In this document: positions 52,092 to 61,866 of the stretch, in pieces | Numbering within the stretch: the first letter of the stretch is position 1 | How the letters are laid out: each line of letters begins with the position of its first letter | Origin: Butyrivibrio sp. INlla14 | GTDB lineage: Bacteria; Bacillota; Clostridia; Lachnospirales; Lachnospiraceae | Reading direction: 5' to 3' | Assembly (NCBI RefSeq): GCF_900102515.1 | Contig: NZ_FMVS01000012.1 | Location: 62,001 to 126,000 of the forward strand | Length of the DNA stretch: 64,000 nucleotides | The notes under the pieces: generated by a model | What the model saw: the letters and a program-made list of their open reading frames with translations, nothing else | Told to the model about the DNA's origin: nothing | Databases searched by the model: none | Position numbers and translations under genes: made by a program

Positions 52092-53522
52092 TCACAATCT
52101 CGCGAGGTCGATCTGGTGCATGGTGCCGACGCCACCGCTCTCTTTCAAGAACAGGCCGCTTGCGCGCATCATAGCTGCAACTGTAAGACCTGCAGCTACG
52201 GGAGCAAATGCATTTCTAACTTCAACACTCTGGTCTTCTTCAGAACCAGGCTTGTACCCGTTATTCCCCTGCCCCTGATACTCCGTAAACTCAGTTGCTA
52301 CGCTGCCAAGGAAAATAGCGCCAACATCAGCTTCCTGCAAAGACAAGAGCCTGTCTGTGCCATCTTCATCTCTAAGCCAGACCTGAAGCTTGCCATAGGC
52401 CTCATCATTTTCATCAATCCAGCCGTTGCCATCGCTGTCGAATTCAGCCAGATCAGCAAAGCCATCACCGCTCTTGGTGCCAAAAAGCTCTGAACCATCA
52501 TTCACCACGCCATCGCCGTTTCTGTCATAGGCAAGAAAGCCTGAGCCTGCGCCGAGTCCTGCAACTTTTTCCTCAACGCCATCACAGTCAAGGTCAAAGA
52601 AAAAGCTCTGGTCACTGATACTAGTCACATCGCTTCCAACGTTGATGACAAGCGGGTCAATAAAATTCACAGCACTAGGCATGCTGATTCCAGCTGCCTT
52701 TGTAAGTCGCCTTGACAAAGAAAAGTCCACATTAAAATCAATTTCACGGCCATCCTCCGTCTTGGCAATTCCCTGTCCGCTAAAAGATGTAGCTTCTTCC
52801 TCAACATGTCGCATCTCAATAGTAGTAACTCTTACCATTCCACTATTTGACAGTATTGACCTGACATCTCCAAACAGATTCCAAGCGCCGCCTCTTCCTA
52901 TTGCGCTAACATTATCATTAGAATTGCCTCTTTCAAGGATATCCCAGTAGTCTGCTCCAGCCTCGATATATTCACTATTTCCACTTTCAGCCCCAGCGCC
53001 ATCACCTAACCAGTTTCCTCTCAAAGCTCCTGAGCCGTTGTCTAATCTTCTTGCGCTTCCCCCTCCCAGGATCTGCAGAAAACTCATTAGTGTCTCCAGG
53101 AGCCTTGCTCTTATCTGGGCTATCTGCTCAACAAAACTTGTCTCCAAGCCTTTACCAAGCTCAGTCATACCAGGTCTTAGAGAATCGTAATTCTCACTTC
53201 CAAGAGCCATCTGTCCTGACATTTGATACTGCCAAGTGCTCTCATAAATATCCATCTTTCTGTTTGCCTTCTGCATCGCAGCATTGTCATCGCTGTTATT
53301 TTTTTGAGAATTCTCTTTATCCTCTGCTCTCTTTTCTAAAGTCACTCCAGCTTTATTATCTGCTGCAATTTCACTCTTTTCTTCCTCCACACTCTTTCCC
53401 TGACTCTGCAAATTATCAAGAAAAGCGCCTCTTGAAACCACACCACTTTTCACGGCTACCGTGTTTTCCTCATAGTAGTGGTTACTAGAGACCAGATTCA
53501 CATTGCTCTGTGCAATCTTCAT
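52092..53522 (-). CDS. EF-hand-like calcium-binding protein under flagellar control
   Basis: A 476-residue protein of unknown function. The first ~125 residues are charged and Gln/Asn-rich. The centre (residues ~210-300) holds a region around FSLSRRLTKAAGISMP. Residues ~310-400 carry calcium-loop motifs DLDCDGVEEK, DRNGDGVVNDGSE and DSDGNGWIDEND, of EF-hand or dockerin type. The last ~65 residues include a small Ala/Gly-rich helix. There is no signal peptide, so if secreted it could use the flagellar route. ATG at 53522 follows AGGAGGT. A sigma-28 promoter upstream makes it a late flagellar gene. Confidence 0.7.
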   Translation of the reverse strand: MKIAQSNVNLVSSNHYYEENTVAVKSGVVSRGAFLDNLQSQGKSVEEEKSEIAADNKAGVTLEKRAEDKENSQKNNSDDNAAMQKANRKMDIYESTWQYQMSGQMALGSENYDSLRPGMTELGKGLETSFVEQIAQIRARLLETLMSFLQILGGGSARRLDNGSGALRGNWLGDGAGAESGNSEYIEAGADYWDILERGNSNDNVSAIGRGGAWNLFGDVRSILSNSGMVRVTTIEMRHVEEEATSFSGQGIAKTEDGREIDFNVDFSLSRRLTKAAGISMPSAVNFIDPLVINVGSDVTSISDQSFFFDLDCDGVEEKVAGLGAGSGFLAYDRNGDGVVNDGSELFGTKSGDGFADLAEFDSDGNGWIDENDEAYGKLQVWLRDEDGTDRLLSLQEADVGAIFLGSVATEFTEYQGQGNNGYKPGSEEDQSVEVRNAFAPVAAGLTVAAMMRASGLFLKESGGVGTMHQIDLARL

Positions 53523-53755
53523 GCTACCTCCTAAATTATTGGAAGTCTTTTGCTCTACAACAAAAGACCTCCATGAAGAATAATCTTCCATGAAGGTTCA
53601 CGCTTTCCATAGCTATGTGATCAATATTGATTGCTGGTGGGGTATCCACAGTGCTAATGCTTTTGGGCCAGGCATACCTGTTCATCGCTGGTGTACAGTT
53701 ATCCACAAATGCACTAGTCTGCGAATACATATCAATTTCAATCATGTCAACTTAG

Positions 53756-53783
53756 ATATCGACATTTCCCACCATAAACTCAA
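53756..53783 (-). promoter_or_regulatory. Sigma-28 promoter of EF-hand-like gene
   Basis: Minus strand: TTGAGTTT (53783 to 53776), 12-base spacer, GTCGATAT (53763 to 53756). Six of eight -35 positions match, with a good -10 element. The leader to the ATG at 53522 is about 225 bases and holds no other gene. Confidence 0.68.
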
Positions 53784-53862
53784 GTCCATAATAAAAAGAC
53801 TAAATATTCAAAATATTCTGTCTTAAAATTAAATTTTTATGCAAGTCACAGCTCCAAACATC

Positions 53863-54401
53863 TTACACGAAATCCTACTTATAGACTTGTTTCGTGTAAG
53901 CCTGGAATCTTGGCTCTTCAGAACTCTTTATATGCAAGTTAAGGTATCTTAAATTTGCATATAAGCCCTTCGCATAGCCTAATACTTCTGGTCTTACATG
54001 AAATAAACACTAGCCGTATTTTCATATAAGTCATAGTTCCAGACGACTTACACGAAATCCTACTTATAGACTTGTTTCGTGTAAGCCTGGAATCTTGGCT
54101 CTTCAGAACTTTTTATATGCAAGTTAAGGTATCTTAAATTTGCATATAAGCCCTTCGCATAGCCTAATACTTCTGGTCTTACATGAAATAAACACTAGCC
54201 GTATTTTCATATAAGTCATAGTTCCAGACGACTTACACGAAATCCTACTTATAGACTTGTTTCGTGTAAGCCTGGAACCTTGGCTCTTCAGAACTATTTA
54301 TATGCAAGTTAAGGTATCTTAAATTTGCATATAAGCCCTTCGCATAGCCTAATACTCCTGGCCTTACACGAAATACACACCAACCGCATTTTCAAATAAA
54401 T
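53863..54401. repeat. Inverted-repeat array, three copies of a 185-bp larger unit
   Basis: Hairpin starts at 53863, 53938 and 53994, repeating at 54048 and 54233 at an exact 185-bp step. The three stems per unit are TTACACGAAA / TTTCGTGTAA, TTATATGCAA / TTGCATATAA and TTACATGAAA / TTTCATATAA. The copies are nearly identical, so this is the youngest of the arrays. It fills the gap between tdk and the sigma-28 promoter of the EF-hand gene. Confidence 0.93.
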
Positions 54402-54402
54402 C

Positions 54403-54462
54403 AAGAAAAAAAGAAGTGGGAAATAACAATTCCCTTTTCGGATCATTACTTCCCACTTCTCG
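54403..54462 (-). terminator. Terminator of tdk
   Basis: In minus-strand sense, AGAAGTGGGAA pairs with TTCCCACTTCT across a ~25-base loop and is followed by a long T-run. It lies ~90 bases after the tdk stop. Confidence 0.85.
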
Positions 54463-54550
54463 ATACTCAAATATTTACATCGAATTCATATCACAAGTCC
54501 AGCAAACACTGGCATCTGATTTCTAGTAGCTGCTTATAATTTCCAGCCCC

Positions 54551-55162
54551 TTACTCTTCCACGTCCCTCTCTCTTGGGCCGCTGACTTCCCCGGAGAGGA
54601 AGTGTCTTCTGCAGACGGAAACGTAGGACTCATTGCCGCCCATCATGATCTGCTCGCCGCTTCTTACTATCTTGCCGTTTGAGACACGGGCGTTAAAGTG
54701 AGCTCGTCTTCCGCACCAGCACACAGTTGGAACTTCCTCGATATAGTTGGCAATCTCCATAAGACGTTTGGAGCCGCTGAACAAGTGGCTTGTAAAGTCA
54801 GTTCTAAGGCCATAGCAGATAACTGGCAGATCATATTTATCCACAACAAGAGCCAACATATCAACCTGCTCCTCTGTCAGGAACTGGGCCTCATCCACAA
54901 TAACGCAGTCAAGCTCTTTCCAGGAATCAGACTTGCCTGTAAGCCACTCTTTTTCCACAGTTTCAAGAAACTCCTCCACAAAGGTGCATTCTGCGGACAG
55001 TCCCATTCTGGACTTCACAGTCTTCTCGCCGTCACGATTCTCTGTGGCAGGTTTTAAAATGATGGCGTTCTGACCCTTCTCAAAATAGTTGTAGCGCACC
55101 ATCAGCGCATTGGCAGTCTTGGAGCTTCCCATAGCTCCATATCTGAAGTACAATTTCCCCAT
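54551..55162 (-). CDS. tdk: Thymidine kinase
   Basis: A 203-residue type II thymidine kinase. GAMGSSKT at residue 10 is the P-loop, VIVDEAQFL is the Walker B and catalytic Glu region, YGLRTDF and CWCGRRAHFNAR are family signatures. Zinc ligands are CWC and the later CRRHF, where His replaces the more usual second Cys. The enzyme phosphorylates thymidine for salvage into dTMP. Length is normal. It is an ordinary housekeeping gene beside the flagellar cluster and has its own terminator. Ribosome site GGGGGAA precedes the ATG. Confidence 0.95.
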   Translation of the reverse strand: MGKLYFRYGAMGSSKTANALMVRYNYFEKGQNAIILKPATENRDGEKTVKSRMGLSAECTFVEEFLETVEKEWLTGKSDSWKELDCVIVDEAQFLTEEQVDMLALVVDKYDLPVICYGLRTDFTSHLFSGSKRLMEIANYIEEVPTVCWCGRRAHFNARVSNGKIVRSGEQIMMGGNESYVSVCRRHFLSGEVSGPRERDVEE

Positions 55163-55286
55163 TTTATAAATTCCCCCATTTTCTTATTTATCATTATTCA
55201 AAACAAGATTTGCCTGTTTGTCACTTCCTACGACATACTATATTCATCAATGCAACTCACTTCTTGCATATCACAAGCCATCACTT

Positions 55287-57176
55287 TTACAGCAGGTAGT
55301 GTTCATACCACTGCTGGAACACGTAGAAAGACCAGGCAATTTTGGAATAGTTCTTGCCTGTGGCTGCCCCGGCATCACCTGTCTGAAGATAAGTATTCAA
55401 AAACTTATTTACATATTCAGGATCAAAGATTCCCTGCCTTGTCAGGTATTCCTTGCTGCTATAATCCACAAGCTTACCCTTAAGAGGCCCTCTCATCCAG
55501 GCATCAAGCGGCACGCCAAAGCCCTTCTTGGGCCTGTCCAGAAGCTCTTTTGGAATATAGTCATAGGCAATGTCCTTGAGGATATGCTTCTTATCGCCCT
55601 TGAAATACTTGTATTTGTGCGGAATCCTGTATGAATACTCCATTACAGCAGTGTCAAGGATCGGACATCTGGCCTCAAGTGAGTACTTCATAGAAGCCCT
55701 GTCCATCTTGACCATAATATCATCAGTCAGGTAAGTATCCATATCCAGCAGCATACGTCTGACCTGCCAGTCATTCACGCCATACCCTGATTCTATCGGG
55801 TACTTTATCATCATAGCCTTTTCTCTGTCCTCTTTTGGTAAAAAAGACATAGCAGCCTTCAGATACCCCTCAGATGCTAGCTGCACCTTGGTTTCCGGAT
55901 TTCTGTTTCCCGCTACTACTCTCACCTTAAAGGGCAGCTTTTTCCACAGGGCTCCTCCAACTACAGGAATCTGGCAAGCTCCATAAGTAAGTGCTCCAAG
56001 AGCATCAATTTTCTCGGCAGTAGCCACACTATCATATACATTATATCCGCAGAAAAACTCATCTCCGCCATCGCCCGAAAGAGCAACAGTCACCTGCTTT
56101 TTGGCAAGCTTGGATACCAGCATTGTAGGTATCTGCGAGCTGTCTGCAAATGGTTCATCGTAGTACTTTGGAATACTATCCACCATGTCAAACATGTCTC
56201 TTTCACTGATATACAGCTCTGTGTGGTTAGTTCCAAGATGCTGCGCAATTTCTTTTGCATACTGAGCTTCGTTGTACTTGGGATCATCAAAGCCGATGCA
56301 GAAAGTCTTGATGGGCGTATCGCTATGGGACTGGGCTATAGCCGACACAAGGGATGAATCATAGCCGCCGCTAAGAAACGCTCCCAGAGGCACATCCGCG
56401 ATCATCCTATCTGCAACCGCCTTGTTAAGCCTCTCCTTTAACCCGCTCTTTGCCTCCTCGTAGCTCTTTACAGGGTTAGAAGCCCCCTTGTGATAAGCAT
56501 CCTTGACGCTCCAGTATCTTTTTATCTCAATTTTTCCAAGGTTGAACTTCAAAAGACATCCTGACTCAAGCTTATACACATTTTGATAAATCGTATCCGG
56601 AGCTTTGATATATTGATGATGAAGATATCTTGGAATAACGTCCTTTCTGATCTCGGGCACAAATCCAGGACACTTTACAATAGGCTTAAGCTCTGAAGCA
56701 AATACGATATTCTCTCCGTCAAGCCAGTAATATAAAGGCTTCTTGCCAATCCTGTCTCGTACAAGATACACATTTCCATTTCTCTTATCAAAAAGAGCTA
56801 TAGCAAACATTCCATGAATATGGCTTGCAAAGTCTTCGCCCCATTTCAGATATGCAGCGATTATGACCTCTGTATCGCAGCTCGTCTTAAAAGGGTAGTC
56901 CTTTATTTTCTCTTTTAACTCAAGGAAGTTATAAATCTCGCCGTTAAAAACCACCACGATATCATCATTTTGCGAATGCATGGGCTGATGACCAAGTGGT
57001 GACAGGTCAAGAATTGAAAGTCTTCTCTGGGCAAGGCCTATACAATAGCCTCCGCCATAATCATACACTTCAACGCCGTTGTCGTCCGGGCCTCTGTGAT
57101 ACATAGTATCGTTCATGGCGCGAAGCTGGTCTGTAGTAATTCTATTTTTGGATATATATCCACAAATACCGCACAT
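55287..57176 (-). CDS. asnB: Asparagine synthetase (glutamine-hydrolysing)
   Basis: A 629-residue AsnB. MCGICGYI places the nucleophile Cys2 of the glutaminase; RLSILDLSPLGHQPM and FNGEIYNF complete that domain. The synthetase half carries SGGYDSSLVSA (ATP-pyrophosphatase loop) and YDEPFADSSQIPT. The reaction is aspartate plus ATP plus glutamine to asparagine. It is followed by no sugar gene downstream but preceded by three GT4 genes on the same strand, and AsnB-type proteins in glycan loci often amidate uronic acids. Both roles are possible. Confidence 0.92.
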   Translation of the reverse strand: MCGICGYISKNRITTDQLRAMNDTMYHRGPDDNGVEVYDYGGGYCIGLAQRRLSILDLSPLGHQPMHSQNDDIVVVFNGEIYNFLELKEKIKDYPFKTSCDTEVIIAAYLKWGEDFASHIHGMFAIALFDKRNGNVYLVRDRIGKKPLYYWLDGENIVFASELKPIVKCPGFVPEIRKDVIPRYLHHQYIKAPDTIYQNVYKLESGCLLKFNLGKIEIKRYWSVKDAYHKGASNPVKSYEEAKSGLKERLNKAVADRMIADVPLGAFLSGGYDSSLVSAIAQSHSDTPIKTFCIGFDDPKYNEAQYAKEIAQHLGTNHTELYISERDMFDMVDSIPKYYDEPFADSSQIPTMLVSKLAKKQVTVALSGDGGDEFFCGYNVYDSVATAEKIDALGALTYGACQIPVVGGALWKKLPFKVRVVAGNRNPETKVQLASEGYLKAAMSFLPKEDREKAMMIKYPIESGYGVNDWQVRRMLLDMDTYLTDDIMVKMDRASMKYSLEARCPILDTAVMEYSYRIPHKYKYFKGDKKHILKDIAYDYIPKELLDRPKKGFGVPLDAWMRGPLKGKLVDYSSKEYLTRQGIFDPEYVNKFLNTYLQTGDAGAATGKNYSKIAWSFYVFQQWYEHYLL

Positions 57177-57238
57177 CTAGTAAGTCTCCAGGCTCTAATT
57201 TTTCTAGTTAATCATACGTCTTCGATACTCTCGCAGTT

Positions 57239-58333
57239 CTACATTACACTTTCAAGAAAGTCCTTCCACTGGGCAAACACCGCCTGGCTGTTGCCAATGT
57301 CAGCAATCTTTCTTGCATTATTACCAAGCCTCTTAGCAAGGTCTCTATCCTCTATAAGTCTGTTAAGGCCTGCCACAAGCGCATCTTCATCCTTGACCGG
57401 GATCAGAAGTCCGTCAACTTCATTAGTCATGACTGTTGCAGGGCCTCCACATGGGCAATCCGTCGCAACTATAGGCATTCCAAGGGCCATAGCCTCCAAA
57501 AGAGAATTCGGCATGCCCTCCCAATCGGATGAAAAAGCATACACACTGCCCTTAGGCAGCTCTTTTTCCAGGCTATCGCTTCCACCCATTATGAAAACGT
57601 AGTCCTCTGCGTGGTTATCAGCAATTATCTTCTCAAGGATCTCCCTGGTTCCATCGTGGGAATCATCGCCATACATCTTAAGCACGTAATCCGGGTGCTT
57701 TTCATGAACCCGTAAAAAAGCTCTCACAAGCATAGGCTGGTTTTTAAAGTCCACAAGTCTTGCGTGATGAACAACACTCTTTTCACGCTCCGCGGGCGCT
57801 TCTACCCCAATGTACTTGGGATTTATAGGATTTAAGATGACCCTTGAATTGTCCTGAAGAAGGGGTTTAAAGAAGTCCTTCTGGCCCTTTGTCTGGAACA
57901 CGCAGCCCGCAGCCTTAGGGAATAGCCACTTGTTCTGGATCTTGTCGGTAAAAGAGTCATAGTGGCCCTTAGGATCTGTTCTGATCGATATGACTACTGG
58001 GATTTTCATATTGCCAGCAGCCATGAGGGCTCTGTAGTTAGCTCTTTTGGCAAAGGCTATGAGAACGTCAGGCTTGTACTCTCTTGCGAACTGTTTCAGA
58101 TATTTGATCCTAAGAAAGAACTTAGTTACTCTTCCCTTGTTCTGGTCTTCGTCTCTAAGCCCCACATGGACCCTCGTAACTGCGTCGTCTATCTGGTATT
58201 CGTCTTCTTCCTGCCATTCTGTAGCTATGAACACCTCATAGCCCTCTTTAGCAAATTGATTTGCAAGATTGGTTACTACTCTCTCTGCTCCGCCTCTTGC
58301 CAGGCAATTTAAGTGAAATGCAATTCTTTTCAC
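57239..58333 (-). CDS. GT4 family glycosyltransferase
   Basis: A 364-residue GT-B enzyme. The N-terminal domain begins RIAFHLNCLARGGAERVVTN, and SDWEGMPNSLLEAMALGMPI is the GT4 donor-site motif. It probably starts at GTG 58333, with AAGGAG seven bases upstream; an ATG at 58366 is in frame but lies before the ribosome site. It is the last of three consecutive GT4 genes and precedes asnB by 62 bases. A role in building a polysaccharide that AsnB may amidate is inferred. Confidence 0.88.
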   Translation of the reverse strand: MKRIAFHLNCLARGGAERVVTNLANQFAKEGYEVFIATEWQEEDEYQIDDAVTRVHVGLRDEDQNKGRVTKFFLRIKYLKQFAREYKPDVLIAFAKRANYRALMAAGNMKIPVVISIRTDPKGHYDSFTDKIQNKWLFPKAAGCVFQTKGQKDFFKPLLQDNSRVILNPINPKYIGVEAPAEREKSVVHHARLVDFKNQPMLVRAFLRVHEKHPDYVLKMYGDDSHDGTREILEKIIADNHAEDYVFIMGGSDSLEKELPKGSVYAFSSDWEGMPNSLLEAMALGMPIVATDCPCGGPATVMTNEVDGLLIPVKDEDALVAGLNRLIEDRDLAKRLGNNARKIADIGNSQAVFAQWKDFLESVM

Positions 58334-58362
58334 GGTACTACTCCTTAAACACGCTTTGACCA

Positions 58363-59550
58363 TCAAACAAGCTTATTTAATATCTTCTGCAGATCCTGCG
58401 CATACTTGTCAGGCGTATAAACACATGCCCTTCCTCTCGCCACATCACTATAATGCTGCATCTTATCTTTTGAAGACAACATAGCTTCTATAGCATGGGC
58501 CAGCGCTACGTCATCGGAGGTGATATGCTTCTCATCAGTATCCTCCACAGGACTCATGTCCCTTACAAGTATACCGTAGGCACCTTCTATAAAGTCAGGC
58601 ATGAGCTCTCTCTTTGTGCCCTTTTTCAAAAGATCTTCCAGCTCATCCTCAGAAAGAACTATCTCCCTGGGTCCTGTCTTGCAGTCTGCCGCAACAACAG
58701 GCTTGCCAAGGGCCATTCCCTCTAAAAGAGCATTAGGGAAGCCTTCATGGTTGGAGGCAAGCACGTAAAGGTCGCTCTTTGCAACATAGGCAAAAGGGTT
58801 CTTTCTAACACCTACAAAGCAGACTTTATCCTCGATGCCAAGCTTTCTCACCAGTTCCTTGTAGGATTTGTATTCTCCCCTTCCAAGGATCATGAGTCTT
58901 AAGTCGCTGTGCTTTTTGGATTCAAGGTAAAAAGCCTTGATCAGATGCCATATTCCCTTGATGTAATTGTCCCTAGCCATGCAGGAAATAACTCTGGTGC
59001 CCTTTTCAAAAGGGAAATCCTGTATTTCTTCCTGTCCCAGGGCATCAATAGTCTCAATATCCGTAGGATTATAGATAAACTCAGTCTTGTTAAACTTATA
59101 ATCCTTTTCAAGAATTGCCATTATCTCTCTTGAGCAGGACAAAATAAGGTCTGACTTTTTAACAAATAATCGTATATGCCTTGGAGCCTCCATATCTGTG
59201 TAGCATCTAAGGCCTGTAACAAGCTTCTCTCCAGCCTTGGATAAAGAATTGGAGAGATTTGCTGTGGCTCCAAAACTATAGGCAATATCTATATTTCTTT
59301 CCTTCTTGATCTTTCTGATCATGCCTGCTCTTTTAACTAAGGTAAGGGCCTTATTAAGCTTGCCCTTCTGACTTGGAAGATTGATGTTTACTACATCAAC
59401 GCCTGAAACGTCGTAGTTGGCATTTTTGTCATCAAAAATCAGCAGGGTCACGTTAAAGAAATCCTGCATGAGCTTGGCTGTAATAGCAGCAACTCTCTCA
59501 TATCCGCCCTGATGAAGGGTCGGAACAATGATCATAAGATTTTTTTTCAT
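58363..59550 (-). CDS. GT4 family glycosyltransferase
   Basis: A 395-residue GT-B enzyme. It opens NLMIIVPTLHQGGYERVAA, and ASNHEGFPNALLEGMALGKP is the GT4 motif, followed by VAADCKTGPREI. Its start codon shares a base with the stop of the upstream GT4 gene, and it ends 30 bases before the GTG start of the next. The three enzymes differ in the N-terminal half, so each probably uses a different acceptor. Donors are unknown. Confidence 0.9.
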   Translation of the reverse strand: MKKNLMIIVPTLHQGGYERVAAITAKLMQDFFNVTLLIFDDKNANYDVSGVDVVNINLPSQKGKLNKALTLVKRAGMIRKIKKERNIDIAYSFGATANLSNSLSKAGEKLVTGLRCYTDMEAPRHIRLFVKKSDLILSCSREIMAILEKDYKFNKTEFIYNPTDIETIDALGQEEIQDFPFEKGTRVISCMARDNYIKGIWHLIKAFYLESKKHSDLRLMILGRGEYKSYKELVRKLGIEDKVCFVGVRKNPFAYVAKSDLYVLASNHEGFPNALLEGMALGKPVVAADCKTGPREIVLSEDELEDLLKKGTKRELMPDFIEGAYGILVRDMSPVEDTDEKHITSDDVALAHAIEAMLSSKDKMQHYSDVARGRACVYTPDKYAQDLQKILNKLV

Positions 59551-60827
59551 TAATCCTTAAAACTCCCATGTTCGTAGAAATAGCTAATTGCCTTAGCCTG
59601 AGTCTGCGCATCAAATCCGGCATCTGCAAGTTCCTGCTCAAATCTTGGAGTCTCTGCCTGCCTATCTGGCAAATGGGCCAGATCTTCAAGTATCTTCCCA
59701 GCCCACTCCGAAGGGTCTTTTCTAATATCCATGCGGCTTACAAGCTCTGTTATGTCAACTTCAGTTGTGATGGTATCAGAGATAAGGCACTTAAGCCCTG
59801 CCGCCTGTGCCTCCACAACAGTTCCAGGAAGCCCTTCAAAAAATGACGGGAATAAGAAGTAGTCCATGGCCCTGTAATAGTCGCTGGAATTTCCCTTAAG
59901 GCCCAGGAACCTAACTCTGTCCTGGATTCCCAGATCATTAACCTGAGCTTTCACAGTGTCCATAAGTGATCCCTGCCCCAGCATTATCAACAAAAGCTTC
60001 CTGTCTGGCATCTTCTCTTTGGCCAGTTTAAGAACCTGATCAAATATCCTTATCAGATACTCGTGGTTCTTCTGATAATCAAATCTTCCGACGTGACCTA
60101 TCACAATTTCGTCCTCTGAAACCCCAAGCTCTGCACGGATCTTGTTCCTGATATCAGCGTCATAAGCAAACTTTTTTACGTCAATTGCGTTGGGTATAGT
60201 CCTGACATATCCCTGGTCAAAGAGTTTGTCTCCAAACACTGCTCTACCGGCCTTTTCAGAGCAGGTAAAATAGTGATCTGCAGTTCCCAGACGCTTTAGA
60301 GGAAGGCGCAAAATCTTAGTTGCAATTCCCTTAAGCCCTGGCTCAGTGCCTGCATTTCTGGAGTGGGCAATAGTCACGGCTGCTCCACCCTTTTTCCTGG
60401 CAACTGGCAGGTACAAAGCTGCAGTGCTGGTCATGTGTCCATGGACAACCTGCCACTTTCCTCTGTTTTCGGAAAAGAAATTACTAATAGCCTTTTTATA
60501 AGCAAAAAAATTCTTGCCCTCAAAGCGGGGTAAAACGTATATATTGCCCCCAAGCTCCCTGATCGCTTCATCGTAAAAATCAGGCTCTCTTACAGCTAAA
60601 AGTTCATCTGAAGTTGGGGCCATTTTCCCAGTCTTTTTAGCAGAATAGTGCACCAGAAAATCAAACTGGATCTTGTCCCTGTCTATATTCCTATATAAAT
60701 CCATTATACGGCTCTCAGCACCGCCAAGCCCCACGCGCCCAAAGACGTGAAGGACCCTGATTGGCTCGCAAACGCCAGCCTGTGAATTATTCATCTGAGA
60801 ATTATTTTCCATATTCTTATCTTCCAT
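59550..60827 (-). CDS. GT4 family glycosyltransferase
   Basis: A 425-residue GT-B enzyme with an Asn/Gln-rich leader of ~22 residues, then RVLHVFGRVGLGGAESRIMD, which places it with GT4 enzymes of the EpsF type. FPSFFEGLPGTVVEAQAAGL is the donor-site motif. It is the first gene of the GT4-asnB unit. A region of ~130 bases upstream of its start separates it from the MscS gene and holds a fragment of the 119-bp repeat but no clear promoter. The exact ATG among two close ones (60827 or 60812) is uncertain. Confidence 0.88.
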   Translation of the reverse strand: MEDKNMENNSQMNNSQAGVCEPIRVLHVFGRVGLGGAESRIMDLYRNIDRDKIQFDFLVHYSAKKTGKMAPTSDELLAVREPDFYDEAIRELGGNIYVLPRFEGKNFFAYKKAISNFFSENRGKWQVVHGHMTSTAALYLPVARKKGGAAVTIAHSRNAGTEPGLKGIATKILRLPLKRLGTADHYFTCSEKAGRAVFGDKLFDQGYVRTIPNAIDVKKFAYDADIRNKIRAELGVSEDEIVIGHVGRFDYQKNHEYLIRIFDQVLKLAKEKMPDRKLLLIMLGQGSLMDTVKAQVNDLGIQDRVRFLGLKGNSSDYYRAMDYFLFPSFFEGLPGTVVEAQAAGLKCLISDTITTEVDITELVSRMDIRKDPSEWAGKILEDLAHLPDRQAETPRFEQELADAGFDAQTQAKAISYFYEHGSFKD

Positions 60828-60957
60828 CTAAATTCCAAAAAATGGCTTTTTGTGGGCAAAAGCGGAAAAATCTTGCAAGAATCCCGCTTCGCATCAATCG
60901 AGTAGGCTGCGCTTTAGTATAACACAATCACAACTTTATAGCGAATTTCCCAAAGCC

Positions 60958-61740
60958 TTACTCATTTCCCTGCAAAACCACAAGCTTGTTGTATGGAATC
61001 TCGATGCCTTCTGCCTTGAAGCGCTTCATGATCTCGATAAGGCAGTCTGAGCAGGTCCTGGGGTTATCCCTAAAGTCCCTGGTCTCCACCAGAACTCGCA
61101 GCGTGATTCCGCTCTCTCCAGCCTCCTTGCACAAGACAGTTGGCCTTGCGCCGAAGTGATTAGGGTGCTGCTCAATAACATCCGCCATAATATCCATAGC
61201 CCTGTAAATATCCGTGCCATAGGCAACAGACACAGTTATGGGAAAAGAGTAAGAGCGGTCCTGGGTGTAATTGATGATAGTAGCACTTCCAACAGTAGAG
61301 TTAGGCACGTAAATACGCTCATTCTGATAGGTCTTTATCACTGTGTGGCGAAGGGTAATATCCTCAACAAATCCCGGATCAATTGAATCAATCGCTACCC
61401 TGTCCCCAATATCAAAAGGCCTGGACCTTGACGCAGACAGCGCAATCCCTGCAAACACGTTACTAAGAGTTGACTGGGCCGCAAGACCTATTACAACCGC
61501 TACAATTCCAGAGGAAGCAAGCGCTGTCTCCCAGGTCTTGGAAAAGGCCGGAATCCCGCTCATGGCAAAAAGAGCTGCCACAGCCCAGAAGAAGGCCATA
61601 ATAATGCCCTTTAAAAAGATCAGGTGGAGCTTGCCACGAAGACGCTCCTTGCTAAAAACCTTCCCCATTATAAGATTCAAAATCCAAGCCACCACAAAGG
61701 GCAGTATATATTTTAAAAAGATATTCAAAACTTCAGTCAT
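60958..61740 (-). CDS. Small-conductance mechanosensitive channel, MscS family
   Basis: A 260-residue MscS-type protein with three membrane segments in the first ~115 residues; the third, pore-lining one reads VVIGLAAQSTLSNVFAGIAL. The MscS beta domain follows (FDIGDRVAIDSIDPGFVEDI, VPNSTVGSATIINY), then the alpha/beta C-terminal domain. The family opens under membrane tension and releases solutes during hypo-osmotic shock. Length is close to E. coli MscS (286). It appears to be an independent gene between the glycan unit and the ATPase gene. Confidence 0.93.
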   Translation of the reverse strand: MTEVLNIFLKYILPFVVAWILNLIMGKVFSKERLRGKLHLIFLKGIIMAFFWAVAALFAMSGIPAFSKTWETALASSGIVAVVIGLAAQSTLSNVFAGIALSASRSRPFDIGDRVAIDSIDPGFVEDITLRHTVIKTYQNERIYVPNSTVGSATIINYTQDRSYSFPITVSVAYGTDIYRAMDIMADVIEQHPNHFGARPTVLCKEAGESGITLRVLVETRDFRDNPRTCSDCLIEIMKRFKAEGIEIPYNKLVVLQGNE

Positions 61741-61866
61741 GCCTAACTTCTCCTCACCAACTCATATTATTCAAGCAGCTATTATTGAAGCACAAAAACC
61801 TTTTTCATTATAAAACAACATATCCTCATTACAACCTTAAAAAAGCTCATGCATTCATTTTCCTGA

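Noticed and set aside
53863..54401. tRNA or other structured RNA gene
   Set aside because: The stems are simple repeated hairpins; no cloverleaf or known RNA signature is present. No tRNA or rRNA was found elsewhere either.
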